64,000 nt of DNA. Source: Candidatus Hemicellulosilyticus sp. P3 (lineage in GTDB: Bacteria; Bacteroidota; Bacteroidia; Bacteroidales; P3). Positions 7,470-15,628 of this stretch are shown here, piece by piece (within the stretch, counting starts at the first letter, position 1; each line of letters opens with the position of its first letter). The translations under genes and the position numbers were made by a program. The notes beneath the pieces were generated by a model. That model searched no databases, was not told where the DNA came from, and saw only the letters and a program-made list of their open reading frames with translations. The DNA is taken from positions 1,654-65,653 of the forward strand of contig LPNH01000011.1 of assembly GCA_001543385.1 (NCBI GenBank), written 5' to 3'.

Positions 7470-8141
7470 CTATTTCTTCTCACGTATTATTTCTCCAACT
7501 TTCTCCAGTTCTCGCGCTCCTGTCAGATAGTGATGTATCTTACCTGCATCAATAGGAATCAGTGCTGGAGACACAGCAACAGGAACATTTTCAAATATCT
7601 GTCTGTCGCTGACATACCAGTGCACATCTGACACTCCTTCTATCTGGGGTATCAACTCCCAGAACTCGAATAGTTTGTTCTTGGCAACCACGGCAAAGTA
7701 AGAATGACCGTCAGTTGTTTCAGCGACACAAATGAATCTATTTCTTGTCCTTGTCGCAATCTGTATTTCCTCTGATGGATCATAATCAATAGTGATTCTG
7801 ATTCCGTACTTATTCGTTATCTCCTTCATTTTCTGACGGAACAACGTGCCATGAGGTGAATCATCTTCCAAATCATTAGACATGATATAGTAGTGAATCA
7901 TCTCGTGAACAAGAGTATCTATATACTCATATTCGGGAAGATCCCTACGAACACTTATTTCAATTCGCAAATCTGTCCAGTGTATCTTTCCCTTCTCGTC
8001 TATTTGTCCTTGGCCACCAGTCTGTCCCATGGCAGAATAGCGTGTATTAAGCATTATCGGTGGCCTTTGCAATTTGCCATCGAAACAAAGTTGATTGTAA
8101 TAATCAAACTTCTCAATAATATAATCGAGTGTTGGTCTCAT
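7470..8141 (-). CDS. SprT-like zinc metalloprotease
   Basis: 223 aa. The N-terminal half matches the SprT-like fold: YYNQLCFDGKL, the active-site HEMIH (His79, Glu80, His83) and the third ligand candidate His97 in SPHGTLF. Eukaryotic SPRTN and Wss1 relatives cleave DNA-protein crosslinks, while most bacterial SprT proteins are uncharacterised. The C-terminal half (about residues 130-223) shows no Cys4 zinc ribbon and may be a separate module. It is packed between the Sel1-repeat gene (3 bp) and clpS (2 bp) in one operon, so a role in processing a protein substrate before Clp degradation is conceivable. That is inference. Confidence 0.82.
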   Translation of the reverse strand: MRPTLDYIIEKFDYYNQLCFDGKLQRPPIMLNTRYSAMGQTGGQGQIDEKGKIHWTDLRIEISVRRDLPEYEYIDTLVHEMIHYYIMSNDLEDDSPHGTLFRQKMKEITNKYGIRITIDYDPSEEIQIATRTRNRFICVAETTDGHSYFAVVAKNKLFEFWELIPQIEGVSDVHWYVSDRQIFENVPVAVSPALIPIDAGKIHHYLTGARELEKVGEIIREKK

Positions 8142-8144
8142 TCG

Positions 8145-11033
8145 CTAAAACATTAAATCATCATTTGACTCTTCATCTTGGTCATTGTTGCCTTCTTCGA
8201 TGTCATCTTCTATCTTGCCGTCAACTATCCAATTGGCCTTTAGACGTTTCAAGCTCTCTTTGGCTTCTTCGTTTCCATTAGCAGCTGCCTTGCGGTACCA
8301 GAAGATAGCCTTATGAGTATTTACTTCAACTCCTATACCATCTTCATAGATTTCGCCAAGTTTGAGTATGGCTCTTTCAACGCCCTTTTCTGCTGCCTGC
8401 TTGTACATTTGAATTCCTTTTTCCGAATCATCCAGTTCGTCTATATATAGCGAAGCAAGGTCTAGCATGGCGTCTTTATTGCCTTTTTCAACTGCCTTTT
8501 CATACCATTTAATAGACTCTTCAATATTTTTCTCTGTACAATAGCCATTTCTATATAAAGATGCTAGTTCCAAAATGGAATCCATATATCCCTGGTTTGC
8601 CGACTTGATATAGTAATCCAGAGCCTTTTGCTCGTCCTTATCCGTTGCTATACCATATCTATAATATCGGGCGACATTCTTCTGTGCGACAGAATCATCC
8701 TTTTCGGCCGCTTTCATGAACCATTCAAATGCTTTGCTCTCATCATCTTCAAGGCAACCAAGATTGTTCATGGCTGCGGCATTCCCCTCGTCAGCTAACT
8801 GCATATACAACTCATACGCTCTATCTTTCTTTCCGATATTTGCAGAAGAATATGCTGTTTCAAACCTAACACCATTCTTACCTTGCGCAATAGCGGCTTC
8901 ACCCCATCGAGCACATTCTGTATAATCCTTGGACAAGAACTGATTGCCACTAAAATAGTCTTCACAAAGCTTTACCTGCGCATCAGCTCGCCCTTCTTCA
9001 GCAGCTTTTATGTACATGGGATATGCTATACCTTCATCTTTAGAAGTACCAATACCCCTCATATAGCATTGTGCCATACACCAAGCAGCTTCAGAGTCCT
9101 CATATCCCTGATCAAAAGCACTCTTTAAGAATTTGAACGCCCTAGACCTATTTCTCCAGTCGTTGAAAAGGATTGCTCCATAGACACCTTCGGCTTCATA
9201 ATGGCCGTTATTTGCCGATGTCTCAATCCACTGATGATAGCGGTAAGCATCTTCTTGCGTCCCAATTCCATCAAAGTACATCAAAGCCAACCTGTACTGA
9301 GCAGGAGGATAGCCCATTTCGGCAGCCTTCTGCATCATAGCGAAAGCCTCCATATCTGATTTTTCATACAGACGGCCATCACGACAGCATTTCCCTTTGA
9401 GGTAACAGGCATAAGGATTGTCTTTTAGTATTTCCCTATCTATTGTATTGATGATGTCAGAAGTCCAGGATTCATCTTCCACCTTATCAGCATGAAGAAC
9501 ATATATAAACTTCTCCATGCTCAGCATATCATCAGCTTTAGTTGCATCTGTCAGCAGACGTAATCCCGTCTTTATACTCTGCTTTACACCAACCCCATAA
9601 TAATACATTCGCCCAAGCAGACCCTTGGCCAACGGCACTCTCTTTTCGGTATAGTTTAGGCATCTGAATGCCAGATGAGTATCTCTTTCGACCCCATGAT
9701 AGCCATACAGATAGTCCATCCCCTTTTGGGCAATCTCCTCGTCGTTGGCACCATTTGTAAGCATTTTGAGTTCAATCTCATCCAGCTTATTCTCAGGTAA
9801 CAATTCTGGGGCAACCTCTTCAAGCTTCTTGTACCATTTGTATGAATCGGCCCAATTCTCGTTTGCCTCGTACATTTCAGCCATTGCTTTCACAAAACGA
9901 GGATTCCCGTTCTCAGCGCCTTGTCTAATCCATTCCTCCTGCTGAACAATGTCTTTTGGCAGTCCATAATCTTCATTTTGAAAAGCATCGGAAAGCTTTA
10001 GAATCATATCTTCATTACCCTCCTTTGCCAACTGAGTGATATAGGGTATCGCAGAGATTCTGTCTTTCCCTTCACTTACTTCTGCCAGGGCAATTATTCG
10101 ATTAATACAGTATTCATCGTTGCTCCGGGCATATTCCTTATATATTTCTAGTGCAGCCGTTGTTGACTGTTTACACCCATAGCCCTCAAACATATCATCT
10201 GCCAACTGAATGTGGGCAGGCTTATATCCCTGACGTGAGGCCATAGCTTCCCACTCGTGGGCAATCTTTTCGTCCTGTGGGACATAGATACCTTGGCGAT
10301 AACAAGCTGCTATTATCCTTTGTGCAAAAGGACAACGTTTCATCTTGCCATAGTTATTGCACTGATTACATTCCTCACATCCATGATCCACTTCATCCAT
10401 ACACTGGAAGAAAAGGTCTTTAGGAATAAGCGTTTCTTGACACATCTTTATGTAATCCTGTCTTTCTGCGCAGAAAGCTGTAGGATCGGGCATATCATCA
10501 TCATTGTTGTTCCCAAAGTCCTTAAGTCTTAGCTTACATCTTAGGCAACTGGAATTTGTGTCATGATCATAATCCCAGTACGACGTATAATGATAAAGAT
10601 AGCATGCAAAGTACGCTTGACGAGTCTGCTTGATGATTTCATGAAGCTTTAACCCATCGTCCCTATAGTTATCGTATTCACTCGTCCTAACGACAGTGGC
10701 CATGTGGAAAACAAGTACGTCGCAGATATTCAGAGCCTTAAAATCTGTTCTGTCCCATTCCTTGTGAGTGATTTCAGGTTCAACAAACGGAAACATCTCA
10801 CGAAGCATTTCAATGTTTTTCTGAAGAGTTTCGGTTTTCTTTCCACACACGATGATTCGATCTATCACATCCACTGAAAGCCCGTTTTCCAACATATATT
10901 CATATAGGCCTTTACTCCCATCAATATCCATTCCATCATATTCAATGATAGTGATACCCTTGATCAGGGGCAACAACCTTGCTAACTCCTCATGCCGAGA
11001 AATCTGTGAATTTAATGTTGACTTGCTACTCAT
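8145..11033 (-). CDS. Large Sel1-repeat protein with N-terminal cysteine cluster (962 aa)
   Basis: From about residue 260 to 920 the protein is a long solenoid of Sel1-like (TPR-type) repeats, visible as recurrent A-x2-G-x2-xA-x4-G patterns such as AAEMGYPPAQYRLALMYFDG and AAEEGRADAQVKL. Such solenoids act as protein-interaction scaffolds. The N-terminal 250 residues are different: a Rossmann-like stretch (ITIIEYDGMDIDG, VIDRIIVCGKK) and a Cys-rich segment (SSCLRCK, later CEECNQCNNYGKMKRC) that could bind zinc. The C-terminus is highly acidic. It sits 3 bp after the ZorB-like gene. I infer a cytoplasmic adaptor between the motor and the protease genes. No signal peptide is seen. Confidence 0.8.
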   Translation of the reverse strand: MSSKSTLNSQISRHEELARLLPLIKGITIIEYDGMDIDGSKGLYEYMLENGLSVDVIDRIIVCGKKTETLQKNIEMLREMFPFVEPEITHKEWDRTDFKALNICDVLVFHMATVVRTSEYDNYRDDGLKLHEIIKQTRQAYFACYLYHYTSYWDYDHDTNSSCLRCKLRLKDFGNNNDDDMPDPTAFCAERQDYIKMCQETLIPKDLFFQCMDEVDHGCEECNQCNNYGKMKRCPFAQRIIAACYRQGIYVPQDEKIAHEWEAMASRQGYKPAHIQLADDMFEGYGCKQSTTAALEIYKEYARSNDEYCINRIIALAEVSEGKDRISAIPYITQLAKEGNEDMILKLSDAFQNEDYGLPKDIVQQEEWIRQGAENGNPRFVKAMAEMYEANENWADSYKWYKKLEEVAPELLPENKLDEIELKMLTNGANDEEIAQKGMDYLYGYHGVERDTHLAFRCLNYTEKRVPLAKGLLGRMYYYGVGVKQSIKTGLRLLTDATKADDMLSMEKFIYVLHADKVEDESWTSDIINTIDREILKDNPYACYLKGKCCRDGRLYEKSDMEAFAMMQKAAEMGYPPAQYRLALMYFDGIGTQEDAYRYHQWIETSANNGHYEAEGVYGAILFNDWRNRSRAFKFLKSAFDQGYEDSEAAWCMAQCYMRGIGTSKDEGIAYPMYIKAAEEGRADAQVKLCEDYFSGNQFLSKDYTECARWGEAAIAQGKNGVRFETAYSSANIGKKDRAYELYMQLADEGNAAAMNNLGCLEDDESKAFEWFMKAAEKDDSVAQKNVARYYRYGIATDKDEQKALDYYIKSANQGYMDSILELASLYRNGYCTEKNIEESIKWYEKAVEKGNKDAMLDLASLYIDELDDSEKGIQMYKQAAEKGVERAILKLGEIYEDGIGVEVNTHKAIFWYRKAAANGNEEAKESLKRLKANWIVDGKIEDDIEEGNNDQDEESNDDLMF

Positions 11034-11036
11034 ACT

Positions 11037-11741
11037 CTACTTTGTTTTTTCAACGAACTCTTCAAGCATTTCCTCACCAGCAGTGATGAGCCTGAACTCC
11101 ACACGTCTGGATTTACTCTTGTTAATCTCCTGTTTCGTCCTGTGGATATACTCTGAGTTGTCATCCAGTGCTCTGCCGTATGACAGGCCATTGGCTGTAA
11201 ACCAGTATTCCAGCAGTTCCTTATCCTCGTCTGAGTACTGCTGGTATTCCGGCAAGTTTCGGATAAACTGCATCACATTCAAAGCCCGTCGCTGCGATAA
11301 TATCAGATTCGCATAATAAGGGTCAGCATCCAACTGAGGGTAGGGGACGTTATCTGTATGTCCCTCTATTCTGATTTCTCGAATCTTATCCTTCATTGAC
11401 GCATTCAATAGGATTCCCAGATAACGCGGAATATAGTTCCTTAGTTCTTCCTGAAAAGCCGGTGTCAAAGCCCAACTACCAGGAGCGAATAGCGTCTGAG
11501 CGTTCTCAAATCTCATGGACAGGTCACCATGAATAGAGATTCTGCCTTGCTCCGCCTCTTCTTTGAACTCTGCAACTAGTTTATCATGCAGGTCTTGTCT
11601 GTTCTCGACATATTGAGTAAGGACAGACTGGTTGTCTTGCACTCGCTTTATATAGGCGATTGCAACGAACAGGAAGATAACCATCAGTCCTGTCATCAAG
11701 TCTGAGACAGACATCCACACATTATTCCTTGCCATTACCAA
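11037..11741 (-). CDS. ZorB/MotB-like inner-membrane motor stator with OmpA domain
   Basis: 234 aa. One N-terminal membrane segment, about residues 11-31, contains SVSDLMTGLMVIFLF. Asp14 sits where MotB/ZorB carry the proton-conducting aspartate. A periplasmic linker is followed by an OmpA-like peptidoglycan-binding domain (IRIEGHTDNVPYPQ, SQRRALNVMQFI). Zorya ZorB has this layout, anchoring the ZorA-ZorB motor to the cell wall. It overlaps the ZorA-like gene by 7 bp, and starting at the second Met (MARNNVW) would remove the overlap. No ZorC/ZorD partner is encoded nearby, so it is ZorAB-like rather than a complete Zorya system. Alternatives are a TolR/ExbD relative, or an uncharacterised MotB-like partner. 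Confidence 0.82.
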   Translation of the reverse strand: MVMARNNVWMSVSDLMTGLMVIFLFVAIAYIKRVQDNQSVLTQYVENRQDLHDKLVAEFKEEAEQGRISIHGDLSMRFENAQTLFAPGSWALTPAFQEELRNYIPRYLGILLNASMKDKIREIRIEGHTDNVPYPQLDADPYYANLILSQRRALNVMQFIRNLPEYQQYSDEDKELLEYWFTANGLSYGRALDDNSEYIHRTKQEINKSKSRRVEFRLITAGEEMLEEFVEKTK

Positions 11742-12613
11742 CCCTCCTCTTCTTCGTCACCACTATGTATATCTGCAATAGCGTCTTTGATCTCGTCTTG
11801 ACGTATATAAATAGATGATACCGAAGATTTAATTTCTTCCATATCGGTTTCCAATCGCTCCGTCATATCTGCTACATTCGTATTAATTGTAGAAACAGCC
11901 GCCTCTATATCGTGCACATTGTTATCGAGTGCTGAGATCGAAGCCGTAGCAGTAACAGCAACGGCCCTTAGGCGAGGCAGCTCCTCAGCTATAGAGCTGT
12001 TGGATGTAGATACATTTGCCAATGTCTTCTTTATTTCCTGATTGATTCCTGACAGGCCTTTAGCAATATCTCTCAACTCCTGGCTTAGCCCCTTTATCTC
12101 TTCCAGATCATCTTTCAGCTGTTCAACATCCTGACGAATAACTTTCACCGTTTCGTCTTTCGACAGAGTGCTTACCAAATTCTCATTATTGTCTTTGAAC
12201 AATCTCGGCAATTCCCTTTGATTGGCATTCATGGCATCAATAATCATCCGGGCGGCCTTCTCTATATCAGAGGACTTTTGTTCTTTGTCGAACTTTGCGC
12301 TTACAATCCTGTTAAGAATAAGCGAACCCGTCATACCCAAAAGTGAAGTAAAGAATGCCGTCTTCAAACCATCCAACAAGATAGGAATGCTCAGGTCTAA
12401 TGTCGCTGTATTAAAAGACACTAATCCCCTTGTTATGCCGAGGAAGGTTCCCAGCACACCAAGGGTTGAGATAATTGAAGGCAACTGGTCTATCCATTTC
12501 CTTCGCTTTGGCAGTTCTTCATTACTTGTATTGGCCACATAGAGCCATGCGGCAATAAATGCCACAAAGATAACACAACAAGCGACTATGGTAAAAGTGT
12601 CTAAATTTGTCAT
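11735..12613 (-). CDS. ZorA/MotA-like proton channel with coiled-coil tail
   Basis: 292 aa. Membrane segments lie at about 6-26 (FTIVACCVIFVAFIAAWLYV), 45-70 (IISTLGVLGTFLGITRGLVS, the MotA/TolQ/ExbB signature) and 77-105 (DGLKTAFFTSLLGMTGSLIL). The remaining 170 residues form a long helical, heptad-like cytoplasmic tail. ZorA in Zorya has the same fold with a long intracellular tail thought to transmit the signal of phage DNA entry. This tail is shorter than those I associate with ZorA. It overlaps both neighbours by a few bases and is clearly co-translated with the ZorB-like gene. Confidence 0.82.
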   Translation of the reverse strand: MTNLDTFTIVACCVIFVAFIAAWLYVANTSNEELPKRRKWIDQLPSIISTLGVLGTFLGITRGLVSFNTATLDLSIPILLDGLKTAFFTSLLGMTGSLILNRIVSAKFDKEQKSSDIEKAARMIIDAMNANQRELPRLFKDNNENLVSTLSKDETVKVIRQDVEQLKDDLEEIKGLSQELRDIAKGLSGINQEIKKTLANVSTSNSSIAEELPRLRAVAVTATASISALDNNVHDIEAAVSTINTNVADMTERLETDMEEIKSSVSSIYIRQDEIKDAIADIHSGDEEEEGW

Positions 12614-13080
12614 ATAGCGACCTCCTCTTTCTTATTAATCAAAACCTTCCAGAAACTGACAGGCAAATATACATTTTCAAGTTTTGCTGCCTCTTTGAAC
12701 ATCGGTGCAATCTCCTCTGGGGTGTAACCAGCAATTCCACATCCGACCGGCGTAACATAGAATTTCAGCTCAGGATGGGTCTTTGCACATTCTGTAAAGC
12801 CTTTGGCAGCAATCTTCGTGCTTTCCAGTCCTTCCATTGTAGGCAAAGCGTATGACTGTCCTTGCAGTCCTTCGCCATTTCCCCATTCAGCACCGAACTG
12901 GTTGTAGGCCACCCTTGCAGCACCACCCATGTGCATTCCTTGGATGTTGCTGCCAAAGACAAACACCTCATTTGCCCCCAACATATTAATCCTTGAGGGA
13001 GTGATGTGGTCAGGCAACGTCCCTGTATTGCCACCAGTCATCCAATATAGCTCTTCTTCTGTATAATAGTTCTGCTCCAT
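12610..13080 (-). CDS. Macro-like (A1S_2505-type) protein
   Basis: 156 aa from the ATG at 13080; an upstream in-frame Met at 13161 would overlap the radical SAM gene by about 75 bp, so the later start is preferred. Conserved stretches are EVFVFGSNIQGMHMGGAAR, GEGLQGQSYALPT and FYVTPVGCGIAGYTPEEIAPMF. They match a widespread phage- and bacteria-borne family with macro-domain-like glycine loops, often labelled A1S_2505. Macro-like domains bind or hydrolyse ADP-ribose-type ligands; activity here is not established. It lies between the radical SAM gene and the ZorA-like gene, overlapping the latter by 4 bp. Confidence 0.72.
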   Translation of the reverse strand: MEQNYYTEEELYWMTGGNTGTLPDHITPSRINMLGANEVFVFGSNIQGMHMGGAARVAYNQFGAEWGNGEGLQGQSYALPTMEGLESTKIAAKGFTECAKTHPELKFYVTPVGCGIAGYTPEEIAPMFKEAAKLENVYLPVSFWKVLINKKEEVAI

Positions 13081-13084
13081 ATTC

Positions 13085-14095
13085 TTATTCAATAATACTT
13101 GTATCTTTCGCTTTTGGACTTCCGTGGAGGATATTTGCCACCTCACGACAGCCACAGTCACATCTGGATATTATTTTGCACCCTGAGCACATTGTTGGCT
13201 TATACTCGCTCTGAGAATATAGATTCCAATAGTCTTGGTCATCTATCAAATTTTCGTGGAAAATATGACCTACAATATGTGGGGAATGATTGCAAGTCCT
13301 GATATGGCCTGACGGGTCAATGACAAAAAAGCCCTTTGCCGCAGCGCATTGATAGCCCACTTGCAACCGCTTGTACTTCTTGGGTTGTTTAATGGCACAA
13401 TAGGCCACCTCCGTACCGAGATTACCATACCTGTTTGAGAAACTCAGCACTTCTTCAGCTGTATCAAGCATACCATTAATCTGCTCTGGTGTCAGCATCA
13501 GCTCTTTCATATAGCTCAACCCTCTGCCACCAGGCAGGAATCTGTTCAGTAAGATAGATGATGCTCCGCTTACCAGACCCATTGATAAGGTCTCAAACAG
13601 TTCATGGTAGTTCTTTCGAGTTACGGTTACATTGAGCGTTGTCCTCATGCCCAATGACTTTGCCTTCTCAAACCATCCCAATACGCCATCGGCATTATCT
13701 ACGCCAGTATGCTCTTTGAACGTACTATATCCTGGCAGACTCATACTCAGATGAACATTGCATCTCTTAAATAGTTGCAGATATTCATCTTTCATCGCTA
13801 ATCCATTGGATATAAGGACAATTGGGTTGTTGATGCCTTTCTTTAGACCTTCTGTATGGATATATTCCACTATTTCAGGCATACAATCCTTCAAGATTGC
13901 TTCTCCTCCTGATATTGAGAATGTCTGAATTCCTATCTGATATAGTTTGTCGATGGCCACCTTCCATTCGTCCAGACACAATTCCTTTCCCTTGGGGTAC
14001 TTCGAATCAGGAGCATCCCAAGGACACGAGCAGAAGATACAACGATGATTGCACTTGTATGTCAGCTCTAAGACTACGGAAGGAGGTAATATCAT
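13085..14095 (-). CDS. Radical SAM protein with SPASM-like C-terminus
   Basis: 336 aa. The cluster motif is CNHRCIFC (Cys15, Cys19, Cys22), followed by the SAM-binding ISGGEAIL. Near the C-terminus a second cysteine set (RTCNHSP, MCSGCKIISRCDCGC) fits a SPASM/twitch domain holding auxiliary Fe-S clusters. Such enzymes typically modify peptides or proteins. Possible substrates are the small neighbouring genes (183 aa, 101 aa, 205 aa), but no obvious RiPP precursor is seen. It is packed 1 bp from the next gene upstream and 4 bp from the macro-like gene. Confidence 0.88.
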   Translation of the reverse strand: MILPPSVVLELTYKCNHRCIFCSCPWDAPDSKYPKGKELCLDEWKVAIDKLYQIGIQTFSISGGEAILKDCMPEIVEYIHTEGLKKGINNPIVLISNGLAMKDEYLQLFKRCNVHLSMSLPGYSTFKEHTGVDNADGVLGWFEKAKSLGMRTTLNVTVTRKNYHELFETLSMGLVSGASSILLNRFLPGGRGLSYMKELMLTPEQINGMLDTAEEVLSFSNRYGNLGTEVAYCAIKQPKKYKRLQVGYQCAAAKGFFVIDPSGHIRTCNHSPHIVGHIFHENLIDDQDYWNLYSQSEYKPTMCSGCKIISRCDCGCREVANILHGSPKAKDTSIIE

Positions 14096-14096
14096 A

Positions 14097-14648
14097 TTAA
14101 ATATCGAACTTAATACCAGTCATAAACTCAAGAGTATCCTTCTCTTCGTCAATATAATGGTTCCCATCATGGCTATCATAATACATTGGTTTGTTTTGAA
14201 GCAATGCCAATAGCGATCTGTATGAGTCCTTATAGTTTGCTATAGCCCGATGGTATTCAGTCTCACCAAGGGCCTTGAAGAAGAATATGTGATTAATGTC
14301 AGACAACCAGATATCCTTTTCCCAGTCAAAATCTTCATCATCTTCTGACTTCATATCAGGATAAAGTTCTTTCTTCACTTTCTCCGCACAAGAATGGCAA
14401 GCGGTCTCAACCTTAACATCATATCCCAATGCAGCCATCTTTTCAACGATTTCGGTGATCGTATCATGAGTATTCCAATCGCTATAACAGATATCCTCGC
14501 CACACATATCGCAGTTGATATGTTTTTCTGGTGGGGACATAATGCTATAACACATAGCACCAATCTCCCTCTCTCTTGGTGTCTCGTCAGCGGCAATCGC
14601 TTTAAGTCTTGCCACCAGTTCTTCTTTTGATAAAGGTTTCTTAGCCAT
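14097..14648 (-). CDS. Small zinc-binding protein of unknown function
   Basis: 183 aa, not recognised. Two Cys pairs, CDMCGED and ACHSCAEKV, separated by about 40 residues, suggest one zinc site in the N-terminal half. The segment between 95 and 125 is acidic (SEDDEDFDWEKD). The C-terminal half is rich in Tyr/Asp. No membrane segment or signal peptide is evident. Immediately upstream of the radical SAM gene in the same operon, it could be a partner or substrate of that enzyme, but nothing in the sequence proves this. Confidence 0.65.
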   Translation of the reverse strand: MAKKPLSKEELVARLKAIAADETPREREIGAMCYSIMSPPEKHINCDMCGEDICYSDWNTHDTITEIVEKMAALGYDVKVETACHSCAEKVKKELYPDMKSEDDEDFDWEKDIWLSDINHIFFFKALGETEYHRAIANYKDSYRSLLALLQNKPMYYDSHDGNHYIDEEKDTLEFMTGIKFDI

Positions 14649-14675
14649 ATTCTTTCTTTTTTATTTGTAGTCAGA

Positions 14676-14981
14676 TCAGTATCTTAGTTCATCATTACTG
14701 TTCAATAATTGCTCTTTTTTCTTTTTCTCCGCTATCTTACGACTGAGTTCTTCCAGCTCTTCTTGCTCTTTAGCCTTTCGCTTCTTTCTATCGAATAATT
14801 CCTCAATAAATGTGCCGACTTTTAGAACTACTATCATCAATAGAATAAATGGCCCCGCTGCTGCAATGATTAACACCTGGGAAAAAGAAGTATCCCTATC
14901 TTCTTTCGGGTAAAACCTAACCCACAAAGACAAGATGGCACATACGAGCCAAATGATGAGCAAATAATGAATCCAAGTCAT
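14676..14981 (-). CDS. Small membrane protein with coiled-coil tail
   Basis: 101 aa, not recognised. Two hydrophobic segments (YLLIIWLVCAILSLWVRF, about 6-23, and VLIIAAAGPFILLMIVVLKV, about 36-56) are followed by a highly charged helix (FDRKKRKAKEQEELEELSRK) ending in Asn/Asp. The layout predicts a two-pass inner-membrane protein with a cytoplasmic coiled coil. Similar two-segment-plus-charged-tail architecture occurs in the next gene (14996-15613), so the two may be related or interact. Confidence 0.6.
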   Translation of the reverse strand: MTWIHYLLIIWLVCAILSLWVRFYPKEDRDTSFSQVLIIAAAGPFILLMIVVLKVGTFIEELFDRKKRKAKEQEELEELSRKIAEKKKKEQLLNSNDELRY

Positions 14982-14995
14982 AAGCCTGTCTTTAT

Positions 14996-15613
14996 TTATG
15001 TGATGTAATGCATATGATAGTACAATCTGGCACTATGGCACTTTGGGCAGAACAACGGGTCGTCATTGCCTTTAAATATCGACTCCTCCTTCTTCCTGAT
15101 GACAGTACCACACTTAGGACAAACAAAATCTTCTTTTGAATCTCCAAATGTGTGATAATGCTCACTTTCATTATATTCTACCGTGAAAGCATGACACTTC
15201 GGACACTGTCGCCCGATATTGCACGATGTCATGCCATGTGTAAAACTAATGATTTTCTCCTGATAGCCACAATCGGCGCACTTAATGGCCCCTGCACCTC
15301 CCATTCTCGAAAAACAGAGATAGTTCTCGTCAGGACGTAGTCCAATTTTGGCTTTCAGCTCATTTTCTCTCTTTTCCTCTTCTTTATCCTTCATAATACG
15401 CTTTCTTTTATCTCTAAAATGCTGGAACAATATATATGGGAACCAGATCGGGGAAAACAGGATGATGAATGGGAATACCAGTATAAGTACAACCCATTCT
15501 TTGAATCCGAATTTACTTTCTCCCGGCTCTCTTTTCTTATTGCTCCTGCGAAGATATAATACTGCCAATAGGCAGACGATGCAGTAAATTATTGAGCAAA
15601 CAACCCATATCAT
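14996..15613 (-). CDS. Membrane-anchored zinc-ribbon protein
   Basis: 205 aa. Two N-terminal hydrophobic segments (WVVCSIIYCIVCLLAVLYL; WVVLILVFPFIILFSPIWF) and a basic/acidic helix precede a C-terminal half with four Cys pairs: CADCGY, CPKCHAF, CPKCGTV and CPKCHSARL, i.e. probably two zinc ribbons. The product would display zinc ribbons from the inner membrane, presumably into the cytoplasm. The function is unknown. It lies 14-15 bp from each neighbour, inside the long operon whose promoter is near 18180. Confidence 0.65.
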   Translation of the reverse strand: MIWVVCSIIYCIVCLLAVLYLRRSNKKREPGESKFGFKEWVVLILVFPFIILFSPIWFPYILFQHFRDKRKRIMKDKEEEKRENELKAKIGLRPDENYLCFSRMGGAGAIKCADCGYQEKIISFTHGMTSCNIGRQCPKCHAFTVEYNESEHYHTFGDSKEDFVCPKCGTVIRKKEESIFKGNDDPLFCPKCHSARLYYHMHYIT

Positions 15614-15628
15614 AGTCTAACCCTTTCT

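Noticed and set aside
11037-12613. Flagellar MotA/MotB stator
   Set aside because: No flagellar genes are present, the pair sits in an accessory operon, and the MotA-like protein has a long coiled-coil tail as in ZorA.
11037-12613. A complete Zorya system
   Set aside because: ZorC, ZorD or ZorE equivalents are not seen nearby; the proteins are called ZorAB-like only.
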